Below, piece after piece: positions 1 through 7,719 of a stretch of DNA of 64,000 bases (position 1 is the stretch's first letter; every line of letters begins with the position of its first letter). Source of the DNA: CAXBES01 sp963974915 (lineage in GTDB: Bacteria > Bacteroidota > Bacteroidia > Flavobacteriales > Flavobacteriaceae); NCBI GenBank assembly GCA_963974915.1, contig CAXBES010000006.1:124001-188000 (forward strand). Reading direction: 5' to 3'. The notes beneath the pieces were generated by a model. It ran no database searches and was not told the origin of the DNA. It saw only the letters and a program-made list of their open reading frames with translations. A program made the position numbers and the translations under genes.

Positions 1-48
1 TGCTCTACCTCCTACTGCTGTTGATGTGGCTTCATATAAAGTTTTCAT
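1..48 (-). CDS. Ohr/OsmC-type organic hydroperoxide resistance protein (N-terminal 16 codons only)
   Basis: Reading leftward from an ATG at 48, the first 16 codons give MKTLYEATSTAVGGRA and then run off the window edge. This resembles the N-terminus of Ohr-type peroxiredoxins of the OsmC superfamily, which begin with a Lys-Thr-Leu-Tyr strand followed by a Gly-Gly-Arg turn. These proteins reduce organic hydroperoxides with a Cys pair that would lie outside this window. The gene is divergent from meaB, with about 95 bp between the starts. With only 16 residues visible the family call is a recognition, not a proof. Confidence 0.6.
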   Translation of the reverse strand, partial: MKTLYEATSTAVGGRA

Positions 49-143
49 AATTTCAATTTTTAAAGGGTTCGAAAAGAATGAAGATACCAATGAAATCTGG
101 CTTTTTAAAAACTATATTCATAAAATTGTCATAAATTCACTTC

Positions 144-1223
144 GTGGCAAAAAACAAGAAACATAGTAGTGCGCTAACAAACATACAAGGTGTCGAACAG
201 CCGACCTCGATAAACTTTTCTGCTGCAGAAAACCTTAAGAAGCATCGTAAAAAAACTCCCTCATCCAAAGAATTAATTGAAGGTATTACCACAGGTGATA
301 AAACGGCATTAAGCCGCGGAATTACTTTAATAGAGAGCACAGCAGCAAAACACCAAATACAGGCAAAAGAGGTTATTGAGGGGTGCTTACCCTTCGCTAA
401 CAAATCGTTCCGAATTGGCATTACGGGCGTGCCCGGCGTTGGAAAAAGCACATTTATTGAGCAATTTGGCAAACTGTTGGTTTCCGAAGGAAAAAAGGTC
501 GCCGTTCTTGCTGTAGACCCTAGTAGTTCTCTTAGCAAAGGAAGTATACTTGGCGATAAAACACGGATGGAGGAACTTGTAAAAGAAAAGAATGCTTTTA
601 TTAGACCCTCGGCTAGTGGTGAATCTCTAGGAGGAGTTGCACGGAAGACACGAGAAGCAATAATTTTATGTGAAGCCGCAGGTTTCGACTCAATTATTAT
701 TGAGACCGTGGGTGTGGGGCAAAGTGAAACTGCTGTTCATTCTATGACCGACTTCTTTTTACTTTTAAAACTTGCCGGTGCCGGGGATGAATTGCAAGGT
801 ATTAAGCGCGGAATTATGGAAATGGCCGATGCTATTGTAATCAACAAAGCCGATGGAGAGAATATAAAAGCTGCAAAATTAGCAAAAACTGAGTTCAATC
901 GCGCACTGCATTTATATCCTATAAAAGAAAGCAACTGGAAACCAAAAGCACTGACTGTCAGTTCTTTAAATAATAAAGGAATAGATGATATTTTAAAAAT
1001 GTGTGAGGCTTATTTGTTATTAACCGTTAAAAACGGATATTTTCAAAAGAAAAGACTGGAGCAAAATAAATTCTGGTTACTACAAACTATTGAACAACGA
1101 TTAAAAAGTGATTTTTTCGGAAACCCCACTGTAGCAAAAGAACTGAAAAAACAATTAAAACTTCTCGATTCGGGCAAAACAACACCTTTTGAAGCCGCCA
1201 ATCTACTCCTTTCTATCAATTAA
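144..1223 (+). CDS. meaB: Methylmalonyl-CoA mutase-associated GTPase MeaB (ArgK/MeaB G3E family)
   Basis: A 359-residue P-loop GTPase that acts as chaperone for adenosylcobalamin-dependent acyl-CoA mutases, gating cofactor loading and removing inactivated B12. The Walker A motif GITGVPGVGKST is at residues 92-103, a switch region with the family-typical DPSS is near residue 125, ETVGVGQSE follows, and NKAD is the base-recognition motif. The start is a GTG at 144; an in-frame TAA at 132-134 rules out extension further upstream. The first 40 residues are Lys-rich and poorly conserved in the family, so the true start could be a little downstream. A fused mutase that carries its own MeaB-like domain is encoded about 40 kb away (41648-45073), so this free copy may serve a separate methylmalonyl-CoA mutase outside the window. 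Confidence 0.93.
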   Translation: MAKNKKHSSALTNIQGVEQPTSINFSAAENLKKHRKKTPSSKELIEGITTGDKTALSRGITLIESTAAKHQIQAKEVIEGCLPFANKSFRIGITGVPGVGKSTFIEQFGKLLVSEGKKVAVLAVDPSSSLSKGSILGDKTRMEELVKEKNAFIRPSASGESLGGVARKTREAIILCEAAGFDSIIIETVGVGQSETAVHSMTDFFLLLKLAGAGDELQGIKRGIMEMADAIVINKADGENIKAAKLAKTEFNRALHLYPIKESNWKPKALTVSSLNNKGIDDILKMCEAYLLLTVKNGYFQKKRLEQNKFWLLQTIEQRLKSDFFGNPTVAKELKKQLKLLDSGKTTPFEAANLLLSIN

Positions 1224-1320
1224 TTTCACATTGAATACTCGGGTGCATTGCTGGTAGATGCGTCGATTGATAACTTATATTCTTAAATAACCACCTATTT
1301 TGATCTATTAAGAACAAAAA

Positions 1321-2262
1321 CTACAATAATGTATTTTTAAACCACACTAATTGTGCTTCCAAGCCCTGCTTTAACGAAGTTTTAGGGTCGTAATTGAGCA
1401 AACGACGAGCCTTGTCAATATTCGCTTTAGTACGAGATTGATCACCTGGACGAGCCGGCTTTTTTTCTATTTCAATCTTAACATCAAGTATGTCTTCAAC
1501 TGTTTTGATACCGGTCTTAGTGGTATTCTCCTCTTCGGTTCCAAGGTTAAAAACTTCCCCATTACAAACAGCTTCCTTTCCAATTACACTTACTATTCCG
1601 TCCACAATATCCTGAACATATGTAAAACTACGTAGGTGCTCTAAACTACCCTCATATAGAGGAAAAGACTTTTTGTTTAACCCACAATCTATTAATCGGG
1701 TGTATAACTTATCGGGGCGTTCTCTTGGTCCGTACACCGAATATAATCGTAAGGAACAACTCTGCAATAGTCCCCTTCTCGAATAGGCTAACACCAGTTG
1801 TTCGGCTGCTAATTTCGTAACTCCATACCATGACGCAGGTAATGGGGCTTGGTCCTCGGTCAAGGTAGCGTATAATCCATAAATTGAAGAAGTCGCAATA
1901 TTTACAAAGAAAGGCTTCTTCTGTAACAATTCTATAGCATCTAACATGCGTTGTGTCGCCACCACATTATTAGTAATATAATCGTCAAAACTGCTGGTAA
2001 CTGCAATTCCGGGTTGGGCGGCGAAATGAAAAATATAGTCAATATCTTCTGTGATTACTTCTGAAAGTTCCTCTTTGCGGAGATCCATAGTAACCATTTC
2101 TACACCCTTCTCTTCAATTTCCCTGGCATTTATTTCTTTTAATCGGAAATCGTAATAGGGCGAAAAATTATCCACACCTATTACCGAATGTCCCAAAGAA
2201 ACTAATCTTTCAGCCGTGTGTGACCCTATAAATCCCGCAGCACCTGTGACTAATATTTTCAT
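1321..2262 (-). CDS. NAD-dependent sugar-nucleotide epimerase/dehydratase (extended SDR)
   Basis: A 313-residue extended short-chain dehydrogenase. The N-terminal Rossmann motif TGAAGFIGSH binds NAD, DLRKEE follows, and SSIYG precedes the catalytic pair in WYGVTKLAAEQL (Tyr-x-x-x-Lys). SLRLYSVYGPRERPD and the C-terminal substrate half resemble UDP-glucuronate or UDP-glucose 4-epimerases. The protein is slightly short for GalE (about 335) and the exact sugar nucleotide cannot be assigned. It stands alone and divergent from the glycosyltransferase operon at 2452, so a role in supplying envelope or exopolysaccharide sugars is an inference from neighbourhood. Confidence 0.9.
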   Translation of the reverse strand: MKILVTGAAGFIGSHTAERLVSLGHSVIGVDNFSPYYDFRLKEINAREIEEKGVEMVTMDLRKEELSEVITEDIDYIFHFAAQPGIAVTSSFDDYITNNVVATQRMLDAIELLQKKPFFVNIATSSIYGLYATLTEDQAPLPASWYGVTKLAAEQLVLAYSRRGLLQSCSLRLYSVYGPRERPDKLYTRLIDCGLNKKSFPLYEGSLEHLRSFTYVQDIVDGIVSVIGKEAVCNGEVFNLGTEEENTTKTGIKTVEDILDVKIEIEKKPARPGDQSRTKANIDKARRLLNYDPKTSLKQGLEAQLVWFKNTLL

Positions 2263-2421
2263 TCAGTATAGTTATTCAATATTTAAAATCCGGATGTCAA
2301 TAGGCTAAATTAAGCTCCCATAATAATCCTGCATTTCAATCTGCCAATGGCATCCAACTTCAAAAATACCATCTTTTTAACGGTTCTATTTTAATAATCT
2401 TCAAATTGTTTAAAAAAGAAA

Positions 2422-2429
2422 TACTTTTG
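2422..2429 (+). promoter_or_regulatory. Candidate -7 promoter box for the glycosyltransferase operon
   Basis: TACTTTTG matches the Bacteroidota -7 consensus TAnnTTTG and lies 22 bp before the ATG at 2452. A TTG is present at 2406-2408 but only 13 bp upstream, shorter than the usual 17-23, so the -33 element is weak. Confidence 0.5.
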
Positions 2430-2451
2430 CAGAAATATTTTACCTATCCAT

Positions 2452-3162
2452 ATGTACGAATTTACCATAATTGTTCCTGTCTATAATGAGGAAGACAACC
2501 TGGAACGTGTTGAAAAGGAATTGCTAGCCTACACAAAAATTGCTTCAAAGAAAACAGCAATTCTCTTTGTTAACGATGGGTCAAAAGATGAGAGCGAAAG
2601 GTTAATAGCTACCATCTGCAGTAGAAATGAGGCTTTCCATTACATAAACTTCAAGGAAAACAGAGGGTTAAGCGCGGCGATTAAAGCAGGATTTGATCAC
2701 GTTGAAACTGACTTAGTAGGATATATCGATTCCGATTTGCAAACAGCACCCGAAGATTTTAACTTGTTACTAGAACATATTGATGAATATGATCTGGTGA
2801 CCGGAGTACGCTCCAACCGAAAAGATTCTTTTGTAAAAAATATGTCCTCAAAAATTGCTAACGGTATACGACGTGCTTTCACGCATGACGGAATGGATGA
2901 CACCGGCTGTCCTTTAAAAGTTATAAAAACCAGCTACGCAAAAAGAATTCCTATGTTTAAAGGACTGCATCGATTTCTTCCCGCGATGATCCTCCTTCAA
3001 AACGGAAAAGTTTTGCAAGTAACCGTACAACATTTTCCAAGAATCGCAGGAACAGCTAAATTTGGCTTGTGGAACCGACTGCTGGGCCCCTTGATGGATT
3101 GCTTTGCTTACCTTTGGATGAAGAAAAAATATATAAACTACGAGGTTAAAAGTAAAGGATGA
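2452..3162 (+). CDS. Glycosyltransferase family 2, dolichyl-phosphate mannosyltransferase-like
   Basis: A 236-residue GT-A enzyme. IIVPVYNEEDNL at the N-terminus and FVNDGSKDES are the nucleotide-sugar binding motifs, and DSDLQ at residues 93-97 is the metal-binding DxD equivalent. Enzymes of this type transfer a sugar to a polyprenyl phosphate carrier on the cytoplasmic face. There is no C-terminal membrane pair as in ArnC/GtrB, so membrane association would have to come from a partner. The stop codon overlaps the next start as ATGA (3159-3162), so the LAB_N membrane protein is translationally coupled and is a natural partner. It heads a three-gene operon. Confidence 0.9.
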   Translation: MYEFTIIVPVYNEEDNLERVEKELLAYTKIASKKTAILFVNDGSKDESERLIATICSRNEAFHYINFKENRGLSAAIKAGFDHVETDLVGYIDSDLQTAPEDFNLLLEHIDEYDLVTGVRSNRKDSFVKNMSSKIANGIRRAFTHDGMDDTGCPLKVIKTSYAKRIPMFKGLHRFLPAMILLQNGKVLQVTVQHFPRIAGTAKFGLWNRLLGPLMDCFAYLWMKKKYINYEVKSKG

Positions 3163-3797
3163 GTAATTGGGCGATCTATGCAATTGGATTTCTAGCACAA
3201 ATTCTCTTTTCAGGAAGACTATTGGTTCAATGGATCCTTTCAGAAAAAAGCAAACGCGTTGTTACCCCCTCCCTTTTCTGGAAATTAAGCCTATTCGCTT
3301 CCTTTTTACTATTTGTCTATGGGTATCTCCGTGACGATTTTGCTATTATGCTAGGGCAGGCTCTTACCTACTTTATTTACATTAGAAACTTACACCTTCA
3401 GGGACAGTGGCAAAAAGCTCCTAAATTATTACAATGGTTTTTATTAATTTTTCCAATCCTGATTGTCATCTATACTTATAATAATGGTGAATACGATATA
3501 GAACAGTTGTTTAGAAATAAGGATATTCCATTTTGGTTACTAACTCTGGGAATAGTATCTCAAATTATTTTTACCCTGCGTTTTATTTATCAATGGATGT
3601 ATTCAGAAAAAACAAAAACCTCGCAACTCCCGTTTGGATTCTGGCTAATGAGCGTTATTGGAGCCTCACTCATCTTAACCTATGCGATCTTTAGAAAAGA
3701 TCCGGTTTTATTTGTAGGCCATGTTGCAGGCTTAATAATCTATATAAGAAATATATTTATCTGGAAAAAACAAATAAATGCAGCAACTGAAAAATAA
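3159..3797 (+). CDS. Membrane protein with two LAB_N (lipid-A-disaccharide synthase N-terminal) domains
   Basis: A 212-residue polytopic membrane protein made of two copies of the small LAB_N domain. Copy one runs roughly over residues 1-80 (FLAQILFSGRLLVQWILSEK), and copy two over residues 125-205 (GIVSQIIFTLRFIYQWMYSEK). Both end in a YFIYIRN / IIYIRNI-type motif, showing internal duplication. The domain occurs fused to LpxB in some bacteria but stands alone here. Its placement between a polyprenyl-phosphate glycosyltransferase and a GT39 enzyme suggests a membrane partner or flippase for the lipid-linked sugar; that function is inferred. It overlaps the previous gene by 4 nt and the next by 20 nt. 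Confidence 0.87.
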   Translation: MSNWAIYAIGFLAQILFSGRLLVQWILSEKSKRVVTPSLFWKLSLFASFLLFVYGYLRDDFAIMLGQALTYFIYIRNLHLQGQWQKAPKLLQWFLLIFPILIVIYTYNNGEYDIEQLFRNKDIPFWLLTLGIVSQIIFTLRFIYQWMYSEKTKTSQLPFGFWLMSVIGASLILTYAIFRKDPVLFVGHVAGLIIYIRNIFIWKKQINAATEK

Positions 3798-5412
3798 CCA
3801 TATCCTTATACTAGTTTTTACCTGTTTCGCGATCTTCTTTGTAAACCTTGATGCGATTTATGTGAATATTATGGAAGCCCGTAATTTTACCACAGCCAGA
3901 GAAATGCTAAACGATGGCAACTGGATTCTTACTACACTAAATGGAGAAGCGCGCTATCAAAAACCACCACTGCCAACCTGGCTCGCTGCACTATCGGCCG
4001 GGGTATTCGGACTGAAGAGCTTAACCGCCTTACGATTACCTTCGGCAATGGTAACGCTGCTTTTAATGCTATTTTCTTATAAGTTTTCGGTCAAGCTTAC
4101 TCAAAATAAAACCTATGCATTTATAGGAACACTTATTCTGGCAACATCATTCTTTATTATTTTCTCGGGTAGAAACGGACAATGGGACATCTTTACGCAT
4201 GGCTTTATGATGGTTACCATTTATCAATTATTTCTCTTCTTTTCATTTAACGAGAAAAAATATCAACGAGCACTAATAGCGGCGATATTTTTTGGATGTT
4301 CCTTTATGAGTAAAGGTCCGGTGTCATTATACGCTTTGTTATTGCCTTTCCTTATTTCCTTCGGAATTGTTTACAAATTCAAAGGAATGAAGTCAAGAAT
4401 AATTCCGTTGCTAATTTTTCTTATCATCTCACTAATACTCTCGGGTTGGTGGCATTGGTATACTCTTACCTACGATCCACAAGCAGCTGCAGCGATTACC
4501 GAAAAAGAAGCTACCAATTGGATAAGCTACGAAATTAAGCCCTTTTATTATTACTGGAGCTTCTTCACACAGAGCGGAATTTGGACCATCCCTGCGTTTA
4601 TCTCACTCCTCTACCCATATCTTAAGAAACGTGTTTTTAACCAAAAAGCCTATCGGTTTACATTCCTTTGGACTATTATTTCGGTGATATTATTATCTAT
4701 CATTCCGGAGAAAAAGTCAAGGTATCTATTACCTGTATTAATTCCTTTGGCCCTAAACACAGGATTTTATATTGAATATTTATTTAGAAAATTTTCTGAA
4801 ACTAAAGATAAGCGTGAAACCCTTCCTGTATATTTCAATTTTGGATTGATCGCAACAATTGGCCTTATTTTTCCAGTGGCCGGGTTCTTTTTTCTGAAAG
4901 ACGATCTTGCGGGTAATTGGGCTTGGTTCATTATTCTTTCTGTCGCATTGTTCAGTATTGGATTTTTTATGCTTCGGAATCTTTTCCGAAGAAATATAAA
5001 ACCTGTATTCTATTTAACCATCACTTTTATCGCAGCCATTATGTGCTTCGGAATGCCCCTAGCCAAAATTCTAACCATTAATCCTGAATACAAAGGTCTT
5101 TCAGAATTAAATAAATGGCAAACTGAAACTAATCTGAAGGTTTATGAATTCACCTACTTCACCCCCGAATTAATTTGGGATTATGGCGATACCATCGAAG
5201 TGCTCGCTTCGACCGATGGGAGTGTTAAGATTCCTCAAGAGGCTGCATTCGGCATTCTGGTAGCTAAGGAAGACAACAACCTTTTTAATACTACCTTTAA
5301 AGATTTTAACATCGAAAAAGTCGTACGATACGATATGAATGCAAAAGGTCCGGGAGACCGCTCTCACAAGACACGGCTTTGGAGAGACCTATATGTAGTT
5401 TCACGAAAATAG
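3778..5412 (+). CDS. GT39-type integral membrane glycosyltransferase (ArnT/PMT-like)
   Basis: A 544-residue protein with about 11-12 hydrophobic segments and the GT-C hallmark acidic pair early in the first periplasmic loop (ARNFTTAREMLNDGNW, then KPPLPTW). It belongs to the GT39/ArnT superfamily, which moves a sugar from a polyprenyl-phosphate donor to lipid A, protein or another acceptor on the periplasmic side. The soluble C-terminal tail covers about residues 430-544. It overlaps the LAB_N gene by 20 nt, so the three genes form one coupled unit: donor synthesis (GT2), membrane partner, transfer. The acceptor is unknown. It converges on the PAP2 gene with one base between the stops. Confidence 0.9.
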   Translation: MQQLKNNHILILVFTCFAIFFVNLDAIYVNIMEARNFTTAREMLNDGNWILTTLNGEARYQKPPLPTWLAALSAGVFGLKSLTALRLPSAMVTLLLMLFSYKFSVKLTQNKTYAFIGTLILATSFFIIFSGRNGQWDIFTHGFMMVTIYQLFLFFSFNEKKYQRALIAAIFFGCSFMSKGPVSLYALLLPFLISFGIVYKFKGMKSRIIPLLIFLIISLILSGWWHWYTLTYDPQAAAAITEKEATNWISYEIKPFYYYWSFFTQSGIWTIPAFISLLYPYLKKRVFNQKAYRFTFLWTIISVILLSIIPEKKSRYLLPVLIPLALNTGFYIEYLFRKFSETKDKRETLPVYFNFGLIATIGLIFPVAGFFFLKDDLAGNWAWFIILSVALFSIGFFMLRNLFRRNIKPVFYLTITFIAAIMCFGMPLAKILTINPEYKGLSELNKWQTETNLKVYEFTYFTPELIWDYGDTIEVLASTDGSVKIPQEAAFGILVAKEDNNLFNTTFKDFNIEKVVRYDMNAKGPGDRSHKTRLWRDLYVVSRK

Positions 5413-5413
5413 A

Positions 5414-5989
5414 TTATGCCCGTTTTATGAATTTTGTATGCGCCCATTGTTGAAGGTGATAGGTTCCCAAACCAATAAAACCTCCAAAAAACATCCCTGT
5501 AATTACATCTAAGGGATAATGAACGCCTAAATAAATGCGACTGTAGCCCAATAAAACAGCCCAAAACAATAAGAGGAACGGTAAATATCTATAGGTTTTT
5601 CTCAAAAGCAAACCTAAGAAAACTGCCGCCGCCATCGAACTTGCTGCATGTGCTGAAAAATATCCGTAGCGGCCGCAACCCCCGGCTATTAATCGCATAG
5701 ATTCCTGTAAACTTTCGACTCTACACGGACGAGGACGTTGAAATAATACATATTTAAAAAGGTTCGCCAATTGATCTGAAGCCGTAATCATTAAGGCTGC
5801 ACAAATAAGCACAATTAATGTTCCTTTTCTTCCCAACTGTTTATAGACTAGAATTAACAATACAACATACAAGGGAATGGACGCCCATTTTTCGGTTACG
5901 AATAGCCAAAAAGGATCCCAAGTCTCGTTTCCAAGATTATTCAGGAATAAAAATAGTTCGGTATCTAACTTTAAAAATTCTTCAATCAT
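5414..5989 (-). CDS. PAP2-family phosphatase (undecaprenyl-diphosphatase/lipid phosphatase-like)
   Basis: A 191-residue membrane phosphatase with the three PAP2 signature motifs: KYVLFQRPRP, YFSAHAASS (SAH in place of the usual SGH) and SRIYLGVHYPLDV. Five or so hydrophobic segments surround them. Such enzymes recycle undecaprenyl pyrophosphate or dephosphorylate lipid A or phospholipids at the periplasmic face. It lies tail-to-tail with the glycosylation operon, which also uses polyprenyl carriers. The gene overlaps the upstream small acidic protein by 8 nt, so those two are co-expressed. Confidence 0.92.
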   Translation of the reverse strand: MIEEFLKLDTELFLFLNNLGNETWDPFWLFVTEKWASIPLYVVLLILVYKQLGRKGTLIVLICAALMITASDQLANLFKYVLFQRPRPCRVESLQESMRLIAGGCGRYGYFSAHAASSMAAAVFLGLLLRKTYRYLPFLLLFWAVLLGYSRIYLGVHYPLDVITGMFFGGFIGLGTYHLQQWAHTKFIKRA

Positions 5990-6212
5990 CCTCGTATCTG
6001 GCTATTTCACGATCATAGAATTCTGTTGCTTCCCGAATAAAATTTTCAGTTTCGGTTTCCAGTTCCTTCTGGTCATGAGTATCAAAATCTTCTAACCACT
6101 CTACTTCATCGTCTTCCAGATTAATTATAAATCGAGGAAATTCTGTGTGAATTACAAAAATTGCCGTGGGATAATCGCTATTATCGCCTAAAAGATATTT
6201 TGGAAAGTCCAT
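5982..6212 (-). CDS. Small acidic conserved-type hypothetical protein
   Basis: A 76-residue, strongly acidic cytosolic protein (many Glu/Asp, for example LEDDEVEWLEDFD) without signal peptide or membrane segment. The C-terminal half looks helical. It precedes and overlaps the PAP2 gene by 8 nt, which supports translation of both from one message. I recognise no domain. Its coding status rests on the tight overlap and on consistent codon use. Confidence 0.7.
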   Translation of the reverse strand: MDFPKYLLGDNSDYPTAIFVIHTEFPRFIINLEDDEVEWLEDFDTHDQKELETETENFIREATEFYDREIARYEDD

Positions 6213-6276
6213 AAAAGGAAGTTTAGCTATGACGTTACTTTAATTCGAAAAACAAAAATACAGATTATCTCTTAAG

Positions 6277-7656
6277 CTATAGCCCTTCTGCCGGAATCAA
6301 TTTTTTTGAGAGATAGTTAAACCTTAAATATAACATCACAGCAGAGGCTGTAAGTCCGGCGAGCAAGCCAAACCATATGCCAGAACTACCGTAATCTGTG
6401 TACATACTCAAATAGTAGCTTACGGGAAAGCCTATGATCCAATACGCAATAAAGGTAATGACCATGGGTATTTTCACATCCTGCATTCCTCTTAAGGCAC
6501 CGAGAACAACCACCTGCAATGCATCACTAATTTGAAACACGGCTGCAATAATTAACAATTTGGAAGCAATACTCACCACCTCAAAATTGTCTGCAAAATC
6601 CATAGGGTCGTCTAAATCTAAATAGAGTTTAGGAAGAACGGTATTAAAGATCATAAAGAATATTGCAAAAACAACCGCTAACAAGGTTGTAAGTAGAAAT
6701 ATGGATAGCGCAATTCGTCTTAATTCTTTAAAGCGTTTTAGTCCCTTTTGGTTTCCAACTCTAATCATCGCGGTTACACTAAAGCCCATTGCCACCATAA
6801 AAGTCATGGAGGCAAGATTTAAGGCGATTTGATTCGCTGCCTGAGGGTTTTTACCTAAAATTCCCGAAAGCCAAATGGCCGCTGTAAAAACCGCGACTTC
6901 AAAAAACATTTGCATCGCCGAAGGAAATCCGAGATTGATCATCTTCTTGAACATTTGTTTTGACAGCTTAAAAAGCTTAATGTTTAAAACGTATGCTCTC
7001 GATTTATGATGCTGTGAAAGTCGGTACCAAAGGTAGGCGACCATAATAACACGGGAAACGAGAGTTCCTATGGCAGCACCCACAATACCTAGCTCCGGAG
7101 CGCCAAATTTTCCAAATATAAATATATAGTTAAGGATAACATTTACAATATTTGCCGCTATCGTTGCATACATTGGATACTTAGTCATAGACAAGCCGTC
7201 ACTAAACTGTTTAAATGCCTGAAATACAATTAAGGGTATTAACGAAGCAGCCACCAAATTCAGATATGGCATGGCGAGATCAACAACCTCCGGGGGTTGT
7301 TTCATCGCGTACATTAAAGGCTTCGCAATAAATACCATGGTAAATAAAGCAATACCCAACACGGTACACAAAAAAAGTCCGTGTTTAAATGATGATTTAC
7401 CCTTATCGAAATCACCTTCACTATCGGCTTCTGCAATTAACGGTGTGATCGCGGTAGAAAATCCAATTCCCAACGACATTGCAATAAACATAAAACTGTT
7501 TCCGAGCGAAACTGCGGCAAGTTCGGCAGTACCTAACTGACCCACCATTATGTTATCGACTAAGGCAACAACGGTGTGCCCTAGCATTCCCAAAATAACA
7601 GGTGTTGCAAGAGAAATATTATATTTAAATTCTTTAGTGTAGCTAGCTAGGTTCAA
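6277..7656 (-). CDS. MATE family multidrug/Na+ efflux transporter
   Basis: A 459-residue protein with 12 predicted membrane helices in two homologous halves. N-terminal features include LGMLGHTVVALVDNIMVG and LGTAELAAVSLGNS, the conserved helix-1/2 region of NorM-type MATE proteins. The second half has ANQIALNLASMTFMVAMGFSVTA-like sequence typical of helices 7-8. These antiporters expel cationic drugs or metabolites using Na+ or H+ gradients. The gene is monocistronic by spacing and divergent from the ABC exporter at 7720. Confidence 0.95.
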   Translation of the reverse strand: MNLASYTKEFKYNISLATPVILGMLGHTVVALVDNIMVGQLGTAELAAVSLGNSFMFIAMSLGIGFSTAITPLIAEADSEGDFDKGKSSFKHGLFLCTVLGIALFTMVFIAKPLMYAMKQPPEVVDLAMPYLNLVAASLIPLIVFQAFKQFSDGLSMTKYPMYATIAANIVNVILNYIFIFGKFGAPELGIVGAAIGTLVSRVIMVAYLWYRLSQHHKSRAYVLNIKLFKLSKQMFKKMINLGFPSAMQMFFEVAVFTAAIWLSGILGKNPQAANQIALNLASMTFMVAMGFSVTAMIRVGNQKGLKRFKELRRIALSIFLLTTLLAVVFAIFFMIFNTVLPKLYLDLDDPMDFADNFEVVSIASKLLIIAAVFQISDALQVVVLGALRGMQDVKIPMVITFIAYWIIGFPVSYYLSMYTDYGSSGIWFGLLAGLTASAVMLYLRFNYLSKKLIPAEGL

Positions 7657-7719
7657 AAAAATATTTTGGCAAATATAAGGTGGCTAATTTTAATATATTA
7701 GTATTCTAAAAAATATACT

